From contig NZ_JMJJ01000005.1 of the NCBI RefSeq assembly GCF_000710035.2, positions 744,001-808,000 on the forward strand: 64,000 nucleotides of DNA. The letters are read 5' to 3'. The DNA comes from Pantoea ananatis LMG 2665 (GTDB taxonomy: Bacteria > Pseudomonadota > Gammaproteobacteria > Enterobacterales > Enterobacteriaceae). Both the position numbers and the translations under genes were made by a program. A model generated the notes under the pieces. The model ran no database searches. It saw nothing but the letters and a program-made list of their open reading frames with translations, and was not told the DNA's origin. Below, piece after piece: positions 9,992 through 20,258 of the stretch (positions are counted from its first letter, which is position 1; each line of letters starts with the position of its first letter).

Positions 9992-12711
9992 TGCGCCGCC
10001 TCCTGCAGAGAATCAATTTTTGCATTCGCCAGGAATGGCGGTACGCCCGGCAGACCGAGTGGAAGCCCCACCTGCCCTGCCTGCAGCGACGCGGAGAAAC
10101 GCACAGGCAAGCGTACGGTTTCACCGGCACAGGTTAATTCCACAGACGCGCCACTGTTCACGCCCAGCTTAGCCGCATCCTCCGGGTTCAGGACCAGAGT
10201 GGGTGCCGACATACGCTGTTGGATCACCGGCGCGCGCTGCGTCATCTCTTCACTACCGAATAGCTGATAGTAAGGCGCGACGCGGAACTGACCGTTAGTG
10301 GTATACGCGCCAGGTACGCTGCTGAACCAGGCTAACTGTGCGTCGCTGGCTTCGAACAGACGCACGCCGGGATCGCCGTGACGCAGTTTACCGCCCACTT
10401 CATCCTGGAATTTGTTCCATGCCTGAGGTGAGTTCCAGCCTGGCGCCCAGGCAAAGGGGATCTGCGAACGCGGTGCGTTCGGCTGGTTGTTCCCTTCCAT
10501 TGAGAAGGCAAACATCGTGTCCTGATCCTGCGGCTGACGCGGCTCGTGCACGCTGATGTTGGCGCGCGCGGCGGTACGGCCACTGGCACGATGCGGTGAA
10601 CGCGCCAGTTTCTGACCACGGATACGGAAGCTGGCATCCGGTGCCGCCTCTTTAATTCCCTTCAGCTGTGGCAGACTGGCAACCACGGCATCAATGACGT
10701 GATCCAGCTGCGTCCAGTCAACGTGGCGGCTTTCCAGCGCGCTGTGCAGCGAATGCAACCAGCGCCAGCTTTCCAGCATCACGATGCTGTTGTCATAATA
10801 GGCAGGATCGTACACCTGGAAGAAACGCTGTGCGCGCCCTTCGTGGTTGATTGAGGTGCCGTCGCTTTCCGCGAAGCTGGCCGCGGACAAAACCAGTCCG
10901 GCTTTCTCCAGCGTGGCGGTGCGTTGATGATCAACGACGATCACGTTAGCGGCTTGATTCAGCGCCGCATCCACCTGCGCTTTTGGCGCATGGCGATAGA
11001 GATCGTTTTCCAGTACCACGACCGCATCGGCTTCGCCGCTTTGCAGTTGTTCTAGCGCCTGGTCCAGGGTGTTTCCGCCCATCAGGCCCAGCCCCATGCT
11101 GTTCGCATGGCCTGCCAGTAAGGTGATACCGACGTCTGCGCCGCGCGCTTTCAGCGCTTTCGCCACGTTCGCGGCCGCTTCAATCATGGCAGTGCTGCCT
11201 GAGTGAACACCGGAAACGATCAGCGGTTTTTTAGCGCCGGCCAGCGCTTGCACGACGACATCCAGCTTGCCGTTCAGCGCAGCGTCGAAATCGCTTACGG
11301 CCGGGGCGGTTTCGTCCAGCGCATTGGCGATGGCAAATCCAAGACGCGCCTGATCTTCCACTGGGGCACGATAGCTCCACGCGGCAATATCATCGAGACG
11401 CGTTTCATCGACGTTGGTGACAAAGAGCGGATGCTTAGCGTGCTGACCGATATTCATGATGGCCGCGATTTGCCAGTCTGCGACTTTCTGCGCAGCGGCC
11501 ATTTCACGGGCCTTACCTTTCACAGCCTGGCGCACAGACAGGGCCACGCGCGCGCCAACCTGGGTCAAATCTTCCCCCAGCACCAGCACTGCATCGTAGC
11601 TTTCAATTTCACGCAGCGATGGCGTATAAATTCCGCCGTCACGCAGCACTTTTAACAACAGTTCAAGGCGTTCCTGCTCACCGGCAGGCATACCGGTAGA
11701 GAAGTTTTCGGCCCCGACCAGTTCACGCAGCGCAAAGTTGCTCTCGACGCTGGCACGTGGCGAGCCGATACCAATCACGCGTTTCGCCTGGCGCAGCACG
11801 TCTGCCCCGACGTTCACCGCCTGCTCCGCATTCAGCGTCACGCGATCGCTGCCGCGCAGCTGTACCGGATGGTGAGGGCGGTCCTTCAGGTTGACGTAAC
11901 CGTAACCAAAGCGACCACGGTCACACAGGAAGTAGTGGTTAACGCTGCCATTGTAACGGTTTTCGATGCGGCGCAGCTCGCCATAGCGCTCACCCGGACT
12001 GGTGTTACAGCCCACGCTGCACTGCTGACAGATGCTGGGCGCGAACTGCATATCCCATTTACGGTTATAGCGTTCAGAGTGGGTTTTATCGGTAAATACG
12101 CCGGTTGGGCAGACTTCAACCAGGTTGCCGGAAAACTCGCTTTCCAGCGTGCCGTCTTCCGGGCGGCCGAAGTAAACGTTGTCATGCGCGCCATAAACGC
12201 CCAGATCGGTACCGTCAGCATAATCTTTGTAATACCGCACACAGCGGTAGCAGGCGATACAGCGGTTCATCTCATGCGAAATGAACGGGCCAAGGTCCTG
12301 ATTACGGTGGGTGCGTTTGGTGAAGCGATAGCGGCGGAAGCTGTGGCCGGTCATTACCGTCATATCTTGCAGATGACAGTTACCGCCCTCTTCGCATACC
12401 GGACAGTCGTGCGGGTGGTTGGTCATTAACCACTCAACCACGCTTTCACGGAACTCTTTCGCTTCGCCATCATCAATAGAGATGAAGGTGCCGTCAGACG
12501 CCGGCGTCATACAGGACATGACAAGGCGGCCGCGGGTATCTTCAGCGTTCTGGAATTGCTTTACCGCACATTGGCGGCAGGCACCCACGCTTCCCAGCGC
12601 CGGATGCCAGCAAAAATAAGGAATATCAAGGCCCAGAGACAGACATGCCTGTAGCAGGTTGTCCGCTCCGTTCACATCATATTCTTTACCGTCTACATGG
12701 ATTGTAGCCAT
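9988..12711 (-). CDS. nuoG: NADH-quinone oxidoreductase subunit G
   Basis: The 907-residue large peripheral subunit of complex I. The N-terminal ferredoxin-like part holds a 2Fe-2S site (C34, C45, C48 and C67), then the [12 protein letters not shown] and CIACYRC...CPTG cluster regions. The bacterial extra cluster N7 motif CQQCSVGCN follows. The remaining roughly 650 residues are the molybdopterin-oxidoreductase-like fold, here without a cofactor role. It follows nuoF after a 111-base gap with two hairpins and overlaps nuoH downstream. Confidence 0.97.
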   Translation of the reverse strand: MATIHVDGKEYDVNGADNLLQACLSLGLDIPYFCWHPALGSVGACRQCAVKQFQNAEDTRGRLVMSCMTPASDGTFISIDDGEAKEFRESVVEWLMTNHPHDCPVCEEGGNCHLQDMTVMTGHSFRRYRFTKRTHRNQDLGPFISHEMNRCIACYRCVRYYKDYADGTDLGVYGAHDNVYFGRPEDGTLESEFSGNLVEVCPTGVFTDKTHSERYNRKWDMQFAPSICQQCSVGCNTSPGERYGELRRIENRYNGSVNHYFLCDRGRFGYGYVNLKDRPHHPVQLRGSDRVTLNAEQAVNVGADVLRQAKRVIGIGSPRASVESNFALRELVGAENFSTGMPAGEQERLELLLKVLRDGGIYTPSLREIESYDAVLVLGEDLTQVGARVALSVRQAVKGKAREMAAAQKVADWQIAAIMNIGQHAKHPLFVTNVDETRLDDIAAWSYRAPVEDQARLGFAIANALDETAPAVSDFDAALNGKLDVVVQALAGAKKPLIVSGVHSGSTAMIEAAANVAKALKARGADVGITLLAGHANSMGLGLMGGNTLDQALEQLQSGEADAVVVLENDLYRHAPKAQVDAALNQAANVIVVDHQRTATLEKAGLVLSAASFAESDGTSINHEGRAQRFFQVYDPAYYDNSIVMLESWRWLHSLHSALESRHVDWTQLDHVIDAVVASLPQLKGIKEAAPDASFRIRGQKLARSPHRASGRTAARANISVHEPRQPQDQDTMFAFSMEGNNQPNAPRSQIPFAWAPGWNSPQAWNKFQDEVGGKLRHGDPGVRLFEASDAQLAWFSSVPGAYTTNGQFRVAPYYQLFGSEEMTQRAPVIQQRMSAPTLVLNPEDAAKLGVNSGASVELTCAGETVRLPVRFSASLQAGQVGLPLGLPGVPPFLANAKIDSLQEAAQ

Positions 12712-12730
12712 AGTGACATGCTTCCGTAAG

Positions 12731-12786
12731 GCTCGTCATAGACGAGCGTTAATCAAATTCTTGTTCCTGCACACTGCAGCAGGAAC
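12731..12786. other. Two perfect hairpins in the nuoF-nuoG gap
   Basis: GCTCGTC-ATA-GACGAGC (12731-12747) and GTTCCTGC with GCAGGAAC (12763-12770 and 12779-12786) are perfect inverted repeats of 7 and 8 bp. Neither is followed by a T run on the minus strand, so they are better read as stem-loops in the nuo mRNA than as terminators. Confidence 0.7.
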
Positions 12787-12822
12787 GGCGGCACAGGGCC
12801 AGCTCCCGTGGATAACGGCGAA

Positions 12823-14169
12823 TTACCAGCGCGCTTTCAGCAGGTTTGGCTGAATACCACCGATCGATCGGGTATTACCAAACACCTGCGGCGCGATACC
12901 GGCTTCAAACTCTTCACGGAAATATTTAATGGCGCTTTGCAGCGGTTCGACTGCACCGGGTGCGTGGGCGCAGAACGTCTTGCCCGGGCCGAGCTGGCGG
13001 CAAAGCTGCTCCAGGGTTTCGATATCCCCCGGCTGGCCTTTTTTCTGCTCCAGCGCGCGCAGGATCTTCACGCTCCACGGCAAACCATCGCGGCATGGCG
13101 TACACCAGCCGCAGGATTCACGGGCAAAGAACTCTTCGAGATTGCGTACCAGTGAAACCATATTGATTTCATGGTCCACGGCCATGGCCAGCGCCGTACC
13201 CAGACGGCTGCCCGCTTTACCGATGCTGGCGAACTCCATCGGCAGATCCAGATGCTGTTCCGTCAGGAAGTCCGTTCCCGCCCCGCCCGGCTGCCACGCT
13301 TTAAAGCGCAGACCATCGCGCATGCCGCCGGCATAGTCTTCCAGGATTTCACGGGCCGTGATACCGAACGGCAGTTCCCAGACGCCAGGGTTTTTCACCC
13401 GACCCGAGAAGCCCATCAGCTTGGTACCCGCATCGTCGCTCTTAGACAGACCCTGATACCACTCAACGCCGTTTGCCAAAATAGCCGGCACGTTTGACAG
13501 CGTTTCAACGTTGTTCACGCAGGTCGGCTTACCCCAAACGCCCGCGCTCGCCGGGAAAGGCGGCTTAGAACGTGGGTTAGCACGGCGTCCTTCCAGCGAG
13601 TTAATCAGTGCGGTTTCTTCACCGCAAATATAGCGGCCTGCGCCGGTGTGGACGATGAGTTCGAAATCGAACCCTGAGCCCAGGATATTTTTACCCAGTA
13701 ACCCGGCTTCGGTCGCTTCAGCGATGGCACGGCGCAGATGCACCGCCGCTTCAATGTATTCGCCACGCAGGAAGATGTAGCCACGGTAGGCTTTCAGGGC
13801 AAACGCACTGATCAGCATGCCTTCAACCAACTGATGCGGCATCTGCTCCATCAACAGGCGGTCTTTATAGGTGCCCGGCTCCATTTCATCGGCGTTACAC
13901 AGCAGGTAACGGATGTTCATGGATTCGTCTTTCGGCATCAGGCTCCACTTCAAACCGGTAGAGAAGCCTGCACCACCGCGTCCCTTCAGGCCGGAATCTT
14001 TCACCAGCGCCACGATCTCGTCGGGTGCCATGCCCTTCAGTGCTTTTTCCGCACCGGCGTAGCCGTTTTTGCTGCGGTACTCATCCAGCCATACCGGCTG
14101 CTGATCGTCGCGCATGCGCCACGTCAGTGGATGGGTTTCGGCAGTACGAATGATCTGTTTAATTGTCAT
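12823..14169 (-). CDS. nuoF: NADH-quinone oxidoreductase subunit F
   Basis: The 448-residue NADH-binding subunit. It carries the glycine-rich NADH/FMN region [13 protein letters not shown], the FMN region [15 protein letters not shown] and the N3 cluster ligands in [12 protein letters not shown] with a further cysteine near KTFCAHAPG. It accepts hydride from NADH in the cytoplasmic arm. The start at 14169 overlaps the stop of nuoE by four bases; the length is close to the usual 445. Confidence 0.97.
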   Translation of the reverse strand: MTIKQIIRTAETHPLTWRMRDDQQPVWLDEYRSKNGYAGAEKALKGMAPDEIVALVKDSGLKGRGGAGFSTGLKWSLMPKDESMNIRYLLCNADEMEPGTYKDRLLMEQMPHQLVEGMLISAFALKAYRGYIFLRGEYIEAAVHLRRAIAEATEAGLLGKNILGSGFDFELIVHTGAGRYICGEETALINSLEGRRANPRSKPPFPASAGVWGKPTCVNNVETLSNVPAILANGVEWYQGLSKSDDAGTKLMGFSGRVKNPGVWELPFGITAREILEDYAGGMRDGLRFKAWQPGGAGTDFLTEQHLDLPMEFASIGKAGSRLGTALAMAVDHEINMVSLVRNLEEFFARESCGWCTPCRDGLPWSVKILRALEQKKGQPGDIETLEQLCRQLGPGKTFCAHAPGAVEPLQSAIKYFREEFEAGIAPQVFGNTRSIGGIQPNLLKARW

Positions 14170-14681
14170 TGATACTGCTCCAGCAAAGAGGCGATGCCTT
14201 CCGGCGTCAGATGAACGTGCGTATCTTCATCCACCATCATGGTTGGGCCTTTATCGCAGTTACCCAGACAACAGGTCGGCAGCAACGTAAAGCGGCCGTC
14301 GGTCGTGGTCTGGCCGGGCTTGATATTGAGGTTTTCTTCCAGCGCAGCCTGAATGCCCTGAAAACCGGTAATGTGACAGACCACGCTGTCGCAGTAGCGG
14401 ATCACGTGGCGGCCAACCGGCTGGCGGAAAATCTGGCTGTAGAACGTTGCCACACCTTCTACGTCACTGGCGGGAATGCCCAGAACGTCGGCAATCGCAT
14501 GAATCGCGCCGTCTGGAACCCAGCCACGTTGTTTCTGTACGATTTTCAGCGCTTCAATTGACGCCGCGCGTGCATCTTCGTAATGGTGTTTTTCGTGCTC
14601 AATCGCATGGTGCTCTTCCGCACTCAGCACGAAGACCTCGTTAGGGTCGATCGTTTTAATAGCAATGTGTTGATCGTGCAT
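14166..14681 (-). CDS. nuoE: NADH-quinone oxidoreductase subunit E
   Basis: The 171-residue subunit E, a thioredoxin-like protein holding the 2Fe-2S cluster N1a. Ligands are seen in [12 protein letters not shown] and [10 protein letters not shown]. The N-terminal half is the helical bundle with [16 protein letters not shown]. It lies 2 bases after nuoCD and overlaps nuoF. The N terminus is a few residues longer than in E. coli. Confidence 0.97.
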   Translation of the reverse strand: MHDQHIAIKTIDPNEVFVLSAEEHHAIEHEKHHYEDARAASIEALKIVQKQRGWVPDGAIHAIADVLGIPASDVEGVATFYSQIFRQPVGRHVIRYCDSVVCHITGFQGIQAALEENLNIKPGQTTTDGRFTLLPTCCLGNCDKGPTMMVDEDTHVHLTPEGIASLLEQYQ

Positions 14682-14683
14682 AA

Positions 14684-16483
14684 TTAGCGGTCCACGTCTG
14701 ACATAACAAAGTCGATACTACCGAGGTACACGATTAAATCGGATACCAGGCTGCCACGGATTACCGAAGGAATCTGCTGCAGGTGCGGGAAGCTCGGCGT
14801 ACGCACACGTGTGCGATAACTCATCGTGCTGCCATCGCTGGTCAGGTAGTAACTGTTAATCCCTTTAGTCGCCTCAATCATCTGGAAGGATTCATTGGCC
14901 GGCATAACCGGGCCCCATGACACCTGCAGGAAGTGAGTGATCAGGGTTTCAATGTGCTGCAGCGTGCGCTCTTTTGGCGGCGGGGTTGTCAGCGGATGAT
15001 CGGCTTTAAACGGCCCTTCCGGCATGTTGTTCAGGCACTGTTCCAGAATACGCAGCGACTGCCACATCTCTTCCATTTTCAGCTGTACGCGCGTGTAGGC
15101 ATCGCTGATACCGGCACCCACGGGCACTTCGAAGTCGAAGTTTTCATAGCCTGAATAGGGACGCCATTTACGCACGTCAAAATCGAGACCGGTGGCGCGC
15201 AGGGCAGCACCGGTTGTGCCCCAGGCCAGCGCTTCTTCCATATTGTAGGCTGCCACACCTTGCGAACGGCCCATCAGAACGGTGTTGCGCAGCGCCGCTT
15301 TGTCGTACTCTTTCAGGCGCTTTGGCATCCAGTCCAGGAAGTCACGCAGCAGGCGCTCCCAGCCTTTCGGCAGGTCGTGTGCCACACCGCCAATACGGAA
15401 CCAGGCCGGGTGCATACGGAAACCGGTAATCGCCTCAACCACATCATAAATTTTCTGACGGTCGGTAAAGGCAAAGAACACCGGCGTCATTGCGCCAACG
15501 TCCTGAATAAAGGTCGAGATGTACAGCAGGTGACTGTTGATGCGGAAAAGCTCAGAGAGCATGACGCGAATAACATTCACGCGGTCAGGCACCACGATAC
15601 CAGCCAGTTTCTCAACGGCCAGTACGTAAGGCATTTCGTTAACGCAGCCACCAAGGTACTCAATACGGTCGGTGTAAGGAATGTAGCTGTGCCAGGACTG
15701 ACGTTCGCCCATTTTCTCTGCGCCACGGTGGTGATAACCAATATCCGGGACGCAATCGACGATCTCTTCCCCATCCAGCTGCAAAATGATGCGGAAAGCA
15801 CCGTGCGCTGACGGGTGGTTTGGACCGAGGTTGAGGAACATGAAATCTTCGTTGGCGGTGCTGCGTTTCATGCCCCAGTCTTCCGGCTTGAATGTCAGCG
15901 CTTCCATTTCCAGATCTTCTTTCTGCTTCGTCAGCGTGAAAGGATCGAATTCGGTCGCACGCGCAGGATAGTCCTTGCGCAGCGGATGCCCTTCCCAGGT
16001 CTGCGGCATCATAATGCGCGTCAGATGCGGGTGACCATCAAAGGTGATACCAAACATCTCCCAGGTTTCGCGCTCATACCAGTTGGCATTGGCGAAAATA
16101 TTGGTGATGGTCGGCACATGCATATCGTTTTCAGATAAAGCCACCTTGAGCATGATGTCGCGATTGCGTTCAATCGAGAGCAGGTGGTAGAAAACGGAAA
16201 AATCCGCGGCAGGTAAACCGGCGCGGTGGGTACGTAAGCGTTCGTCCATGCCATGCAGGTCATACAGCATGACGTACGGCTTAGGAAGTTTTCGCAGGAA
16301 TGTAATGATTTCCAGCAGCTGTTCACGCTTTACCCAAACAACCGGAATACCGGTGCGGGTCGCCTGAACGGTAAAGGCATCCGGCCCAAAACGATTACGC
16401 AGCTCGCCGATCACCGGGTCATCCAGGTGATCCCGGGTTTGCCATAGCGGCTGAGCGAGATCTTGCGTGGTCAAATCTGTCAT
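14684..16483 (-). CDS. nuoC: NADH-quinone oxidoreductase fused subunit C/D
   Basis: The 599-residue fusion of the 30-kDa (C) and 49-kDa (D) subunits, the arrangement usual in enterobacteria. Residues 1 to about 190 are NuoC, with [16 protein letters not shown]. From about 210 on is NuoD, with [22 protein letters not shown] and [11 protein letters not shown]. It forms part of the quinone site next to NuoB. The gene is 117 bases from nuoB; that gap contains a small GCCTG/CAGGC stem-loop but no gene. Confidence 0.97.
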   Translation of the reverse strand: MTDLTTQDLAQPLWQTRDHLDDPVIGELRNRFGPDAFTVQATRTGIPVVWVKREQLLEIITFLRKLPKPYVMLYDLHGMDERLRTHRAGLPAADFSVFYHLLSIERNRDIMLKVALSENDMHVPTITNIFANANWYERETWEMFGITFDGHPHLTRIMMPQTWEGHPLRKDYPARATEFDPFTLTKQKEDLEMEALTFKPEDWGMKRSTANEDFMFLNLGPNHPSAHGAFRIILQLDGEEIVDCVPDIGYHHRGAEKMGERQSWHSYIPYTDRIEYLGGCVNEMPYVLAVEKLAGIVVPDRVNVIRVMLSELFRINSHLLYISTFIQDVGAMTPVFFAFTDRQKIYDVVEAITGFRMHPAWFRIGGVAHDLPKGWERLLRDFLDWMPKRLKEYDKAALRNTVLMGRSQGVAAYNMEEALAWGTTGAALRATGLDFDVRKWRPYSGYENFDFEVPVGAGISDAYTRVQLKMEEMWQSLRILEQCLNNMPEGPFKADHPLTTPPPKERTLQHIETLITHFLQVSWGPVMPANESFQMIEATKGINSYYLTSDGSTMSYRTRVRTPSFPHLQQIPSVIRGSLVSDLIVYLGSIDFVMSDVDR

Positions 16484-16600
16484 ACGTTACTCACCATTCC
16501 GGCCTGATAACAGGCGCTCAAATGAAGGCGTCAGGATGGTGCCATGCATTAATTTGTGGTGTTGTCTGCTGCAGGCACTGATTCCATCCATACGGTTAAC

Positions 16601-17278
16601 TTAAACTTCGTCTGGTGTACGCAGGTTGGTTACTGCAATACGTTCGCCACGCTTACGTTCACGCTCAGACTGCATATTGGCACGGTAAACGCCCTGGTCT
16701 CCGACCACCCACGAAAGGGGACGGCGCTCTTTGCCAATGGATTCCTGCAGCAGCAGAAGTGCCTGCATGTAAGCTTCAGGGCGCGGCGGGCAACCCGGGA
16801 TATACACGTCAACCGGCAGAAACTTATCAACGCCCTGCACGACAGAATAGATATCGTACATGCCGCCTGAGTTGGCACAGGCACCCATGGAAATCACCCA
16901 TTTCGGCTCCAGCATCTGATCGTACAAACGCTGAATCACCGGGGCCATTTTGGTAAACGGCGTACCGGCAATGACCATGAAGTCGGCCTGACGTGGCGAT
17001 GCACGCATAACCTCTGCACCGAAACGCGCGACGTCGTGCACGGCGGTGAAGGAGGTGGTCATCTCAACGTAGCAGCATGAAAGACCAAAGTTGTAAGGCC
17101 ACAGGGAGTTTTTACGTCCCCAGTTCACCATGTCGTGCAGGGCGTGTTCGAGCTTGCCCATGTAGACGCTGCGATGAACGTGCTGCTCCAGCGGATCGCT
17201 GACGATTTCCTGCTTTTGCAGAGGGTAACGGTCGTTCTCACCACCGTTTGGGTCTATGCGGGTGAGCGTATAGTCCAT
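16601..17278 (-). CDS. nuoB: NADH-quinone oxidoreductase subunit B
   Basis: The 225-residue subunit B, which holds the terminal cluster N2 beside the quinone site. Ligands are visible in LSCCYVEM (the adjacent cysteines), [10 protein letters not shown] and [10 protein letters not shown]. It is five residues longer than E. coli NuoB as I recall it, mainly at the C terminus. It follows nuoA by 15 bases. Confidence 0.97.
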   Translation of the reverse strand: MDYTLTRIDPNGGENDRYPLQKQEIVSDPLEQHVHRSVYMGKLEHALHDMVNWGRKNSLWPYNFGLSCCYVEMTTSFTAVHDVARFGAEVMRASPRQADFMVIAGTPFTKMAPVIQRLYDQMLEPKWVISMGACANSGGMYDIYSVVQGVDKFLPVDVYIPGCPPRPEAYMQALLLLQESIGKERRPLSWVVGDQGVYRANMQSERERKRGERIAVTNLRTPDEV

Positions 17279-17293
17279 CTTATTGCCTCTCTT

Positions 17294-17737
17294 TTACTGC
17301 TTATGAGGATTGGTGTGACTTACCGTGGGCGTTTTAACCACGATTCGCCGGCGTGCAGGCGTCCAGTCCAACGCGCCAATGCGCACCAGATAAACCAGGC
17401 CCGCCAGGAGCACCAAAATGAAAATTGCGGCTTCCACAAAGCCGACCCAGCCGCTTTCACGAATAGAGGTCGCCCATGCGTATAAAAAGAGAGCTTCTAC
17501 GTCGAAGATAACGAAGAACATCGCTACCAGGTAGAATTTTGCTGATAAGCGGAGGTGAGTGTCACCGACGGATTCAATGCCGGACTCAAAAGGTGTGTCT
17601 TTGTAACGGGCACGCGCTCTGCCGCCAAGCAGCCAGCCTCCGGTTAACATGAACGCACAGAGGCCAAAAGCGATGACGATAAATACGACGAATGCCCAAT
17701 GCTGAGCGATGATTTCGGTGGTAGTTGACATACTCAT
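17294..17737 (-). CDS. nuoA: NADH-quinone oxidoreductase subunit A
   Basis: The 147-residue membrane subunit A with three helices, first gene of the operon. Conserved segments are [32 protein letters not shown] and [13 protein letters not shown]. It packs against NuoH and NuoJ near the quinone channel. The nuo control region lies upstream from 17738. Confidence 0.97.
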   Translation of the reverse strand: MSMSTTTEIIAQHWAFVVFIVIAFGLCAFMLTGGWLLGGRARARYKDTPFESGIESVGDTHLRLSAKFYLVAMFFVIFDVEALFLYAWATSIRESGWVGFVEAAIFILVLLAGLVYLVRIGALDWTPARRRIVVKTPTVSHTNPHKQ

Positions 17738-18278
17738 TGCTTACTCATCAAAAGTGGCGCGGGCATCCTGCTCGGGTTCTGGCAGCAAACTCACCACATC
17801 GATTCAAAGGGAAGGATAAAAACCTTACAAATTTTGCTGTTACTCTGCAATAAGCAGCAATTTTATGGGGTTTTTTACTCCTTTCTATAACCTTTTGTCA
17901 ACTTTGACAAAAGTATCCAAACTTTATTTTACACCTGCATCATATTATTAACATATGATGCGCGTGTTTCCAGCTAAATCGCTTCAGTCTGTAAGGGTAA
18001 TTTTAGTGTAGCGGGTATTTGCGCGCATGGATCGTGCAATTAACCCTCATATTTTGACAGGATTTCGGGGGTTTTCCTTCCCTTGGGAATGGCTATTTTG
18101 TTGATCCAGAACACAGAATTATCTTTTTTGTGTTAAATTTCAGCAGTTATCAGACTGATTCGAATCAAATATTTTACATTTTGCCTCTCGCCCGCCATTT
18201 ACATCGCCCTGAAATGCTTGCGGGCAGGCGATAAACTCAGCGTCTCCGTGCGGGTTTTTATTTCGCAGGAAAAAGGTC
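17738..18278 (-). promoter_or_regulatory. Upstream control region of the nuo operon
   Basis: An AT-rich gene-free stretch of about 540 bases between the nuoA start and the lrhA terminator. It holds two near-perfect symmetric elements: CTTTTGTCAA paired with TTGACAAAAG (17892-17913) and CATCATAT paired with ATATGATG (17938-17960), plus a FNR-like box at 18155-18168. The minus strand reads TTGACA at 17896-17901, a possible -35 box, but I could not fix a convincing -10. In E. coli nuo responds to ArcA, FNR, NarL, Fis and IHF, so a long control region is expected. Confidence 0.6.
18155..18168. promoter_or_regulatory. FNR-like box upstream of nuo
   Basis: CTGAT-TCGA-ATCAA differs from the FNR consensus TTGAT-N4-ATCAA at one position only. 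It lies about 420 bases before nuoA. Binding is inferred, not shown. Confidence 0.4.
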
Positions 18279-18317
18279 AAAAAAAAGCCTCCTGTTCTTT
18301 TTACAGAACAAGAGGCC
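18279..18317 (-). terminator. Terminator of lrhA
   Basis: On the minus strand GCCTCTTGTTCT and AGAACAGGAGGC form a long, nearly perfect stem around a short A-rich loop, followed by eight T residues (the A run at 18279-18286 on the plus strand). It lies about 60 bases after the lrhA stop and separates lrhA from nuo. Confidence 0.88.
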
Positions 18318-18375
18318 TGTTTACAGCCATTATCTTACCGGTGAATGACGTTTTTTTTGCGACAGCGTGAAAATG

Positions 18376-19299
18376 TTACTCTTCGTCATCCAGCAACAGC
18401 GTGCCGTCAGCGTTGGCCACCATGTTGTACGGATCGTGCGTGGACTGCATAGCATTAAAGATGGCCAGCGCCAGCTCGTTGTCGCTGTCGGCATTACGGC
18501 ACAGCAGATACTGTGTATCCGGTAAAACCGGCAAGCCTTCTGCTGCGCCCATCACGCGCAGTTCCGGGCTCATCATTTCTACCGGACGCGCCGTTACACC
18601 CAATCCTGCTTTGACTGCCGCACGAACGGCCGCCAGGGTTGATGCAACGTAAGAGATACGCCACGGGATACCGGCTTCGTTGAGATGATCAATCGCCATA
18701 TCACGATACGGACTGGGTTCATCAAGCAGTACCAGTGGAATAGCTTCTCCACGCTGGAACACATAATCCGCCGCGCAATACCACAGGGTCGGAGAGGTAC
18801 GCAGAACCTGATGGGTAAAGTTACCCGGGCTTGACGTCGTGACGACTAAGTCAACTTCGCCCTGATTCAGCATTTCCATCATGAACGGATTGCGTTTCAC
18901 GCGAACATCAATCGCCAGTTTTGGATAGACAGAGGTCACGCGGTTTAACAGGAACGGCAGAATGGTATCTGAGGTATCGTCAGAAGCGCCAATCGTCAGT
19001 ACACCCTGGATGTTGCTGTACATCAGTGAAGTACAGGCTTCATCGTTAAAACGCAGGATTTTCCTGGCATAGCCCAGAAGCTGAATGCCGTGTTCAGTTA
19101 ACAACTTGTTGCGGCCATGTCTGGCAAACAACTCTTTACCGACCAGTTGTTCCAGACGTTGCATCTGCTGACTCACTGCCGATTGCGTTCTGCACACCGC
19201 AGCAGCAGCGGCTGCAAAGGTGTTCAGGTCAGCTACAGCAACAAAAGTCCGGAGCAGATCGAGATCGAGATTGAGTATCGGACGATTTGCATTAGTCAT
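18376..19299 (-). CDS. lrhA: LysR-type regulator LrhA (HexA/PecT family)
   Basis: A 307-residue LysR-type regulator. The winged-helix DNA-binding domain spans residues 10-70 ([37 protein letters not shown]), followed by the effector-binding domain with [14 protein letters not shown]. LrhA represses flagellar genes in E. coli; its orthologues HexA and PecT control exoenzymes, motility and secondary metabolism in plant- and insect-associated relatives. It lies upstream of nuo as in E. coli. The ribosome site before the ATG is weak (GTGAAGA), and the long leader holds hairpins and an ArcZ-complementary site, so translation is likely controlled after transcription. Confidence 0.96.
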   Translation of the reverse strand: MTNANRPILNLDLDLLRTFVAVADLNTFAAAAAAVCRTQSAVSQQMQRLEQLVGKELFARHGRNKLLTEHGIQLLGYARKILRFNDEACTSLMYSNIQGVLTIGASDDTSDTILPFLLNRVTSVYPKLAIDVRVKRNPFMMEMLNQGEVDLVVTTSSPGNFTHQVLRTSPTLWYCAADYVFQRGEAIPLVLLDEPSPYRDMAIDHLNEAGIPWRISYVASTLAAVRAAVKAGLGVTARPVEMMSPELRVMGAAEGLPVLPDTQYLLCRNADSDNELALAIFNAMQSTHDPYNMVANADGTLLLDDEE

Positions 19300-19337
19300 G
19301 TTTTTTCTTCACTTATTAGATTTTTAAGAACTACTAT

Positions 19338-19346
19338 CCTGGTGTT
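19338..19346 (-). promoter_or_regulatory. Candidate ArcZ small RNA pairing site in the lrhA leader
   Basis: The lrhA mRNA reads AACACCAGG here, 39-47 bases before the start codon. This is perfectly complementary to CCUGGUGUU in the conserved seed of ArcZ, as I remember that RNA. ArcZ is known to act on hexA/lrhA mRNA in related bacteria. arcZ itself is not in the window. Confidence 0.5.
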
Positions 19347-19354
19347 ATTACAAG

Positions 19355-19575
19355 CTTATCAAAGCGATAAGCGGTAATGATGCTTCATGGCGTCCCGGCA
19401 AAGGGCCGACATAAAATTTACTTACGGAGGAAGACGGTACTTCCCTGCAAAACAGGGAAACCGGGTCCTGAAGACAGAGACAACTTCTGTACCGAAGGCA
19501 CTGGATGCAAAAATGCGGGAAGCTGTGTAGTTGTCTTTTCCTACCCCCAAAGTGCCCTCAGGCAGGGGTAAACGG
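19355..19575 (-). promoter_or_regulatory. Structured 5' leader of lrhA
   Basis: Read on the minus strand, this stretch holds a chain of hairpins. There is TACCCC-TGCC-TGAG-GGCA-GGGGTA near 19540-19570, and a long-range AGACAAC/GTTGTCT pair that encloses a GTGCC-TTC-GGTAC stem. TTCCCTG-TTTTG-CAGGGAA lies at about 19441-19459, CGGC-CCTTT-GCCG at about 19398-19411 and GCTTATC-GCTTT-GATAAGC at about 19356-19374. No protein-coding frame here looks real. It is best read as untranslated lrhA leader; a separate plus-strand RNA is the alternative. Confidence 0.5.
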
Positions 19576-20258
19576 GTCTGTAATACGCTAACGGTACGCA
19601 GCGTTTAATCTCATCAAATAGTAAATTATACTTAATCATTTTTGACCGCAAAATGGAAATGTTTTTGTGAAAAGCATTGCATATTTTGATCAAATAGCAT
19701 CTTACATCCCTTCGAGAATGTCCTGAGCGGACGTAACCTGCCTGAAAACAGGAAATACGACTTTTCAGCGATGAAACATGCATTGATGATGCTCCCGGTT
19801 GTCTCTCCCGGCCCTGAAAATCTTATAAAAAACCTTTGATATAAGATAGTTAACATTATGCACCATCGTTTTTTTTCAGGTTACTCTGAGTTGAGGCCGC
19901 TTTTTGCGTGCAAATTTTATGCATCAATAAAGCATAATTAAACTATTTCACTCATGACGCATCACAGATTCTCAGATTGTTTTACGGCCTTCAGGTTCAT
20001 TATCGGCAAAATAAAAGCAGACATTACCCAGCGCTCAATTTTTAATCGCAGCATAATAAACTAATAAAACTCAAAAAAACAAACGTTACAACCGGCCTGC
20101 TTGATAACCAATACGCATTCCATCGTCTGGCTGGAGACAAAGATGCTGAACACGCCAAAACCGCGCCCTGCCCTTCTTTTGTCGGCCTGAGGAGAGTACA
20201 TTGTGCAGGTTTGTTTTCAGCGGCAGGCACAAGGATTCTGCACATTAAGGCGGCCACA
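19576..20258. other. Gene-free lrhA-alaA intergenic stretch
   Basis: About 680 AT-rich bases between the lrhA leader and alaA. I see no supported gene. It should hold the divergent promoters of lrhA and alaA. A CTTATA/TATAAG inverted pair lies near 19823-19850, and small minus-strand stems GTCC/GGAC and CCTG/CAGG lie near 19720-19755. Several short open frames here lack ribosome sites and family resemblance. Confidence 0.6.

Noticed and set aside
11203..12429. Long frames antisense to nuoG (150 and 186 codons)
   Set aside because: They lie wholly opposite a highly conserved gene; codon structure of nuoG explains their openness.
17873..17901. A full sigma-70 promoter for nuo using TTGACA at 17896-17901
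   Set aside because: The hexamer at the right distance (GTAAAA) is a poor -10, so only the symmetric element is reported.
19377..19571. Open frame on the plus strand within the lrhA leader
   Set aside because: It coincides with the hairpin-rich leader, has no convincing ribosome site and no family resemblance; RNA structure explains the region better.
19541..19856. Two overlapping minus-strand frames upstream of lrhA
   Set aside because: AT-rich, no ribosome site, no recognisable protein features.
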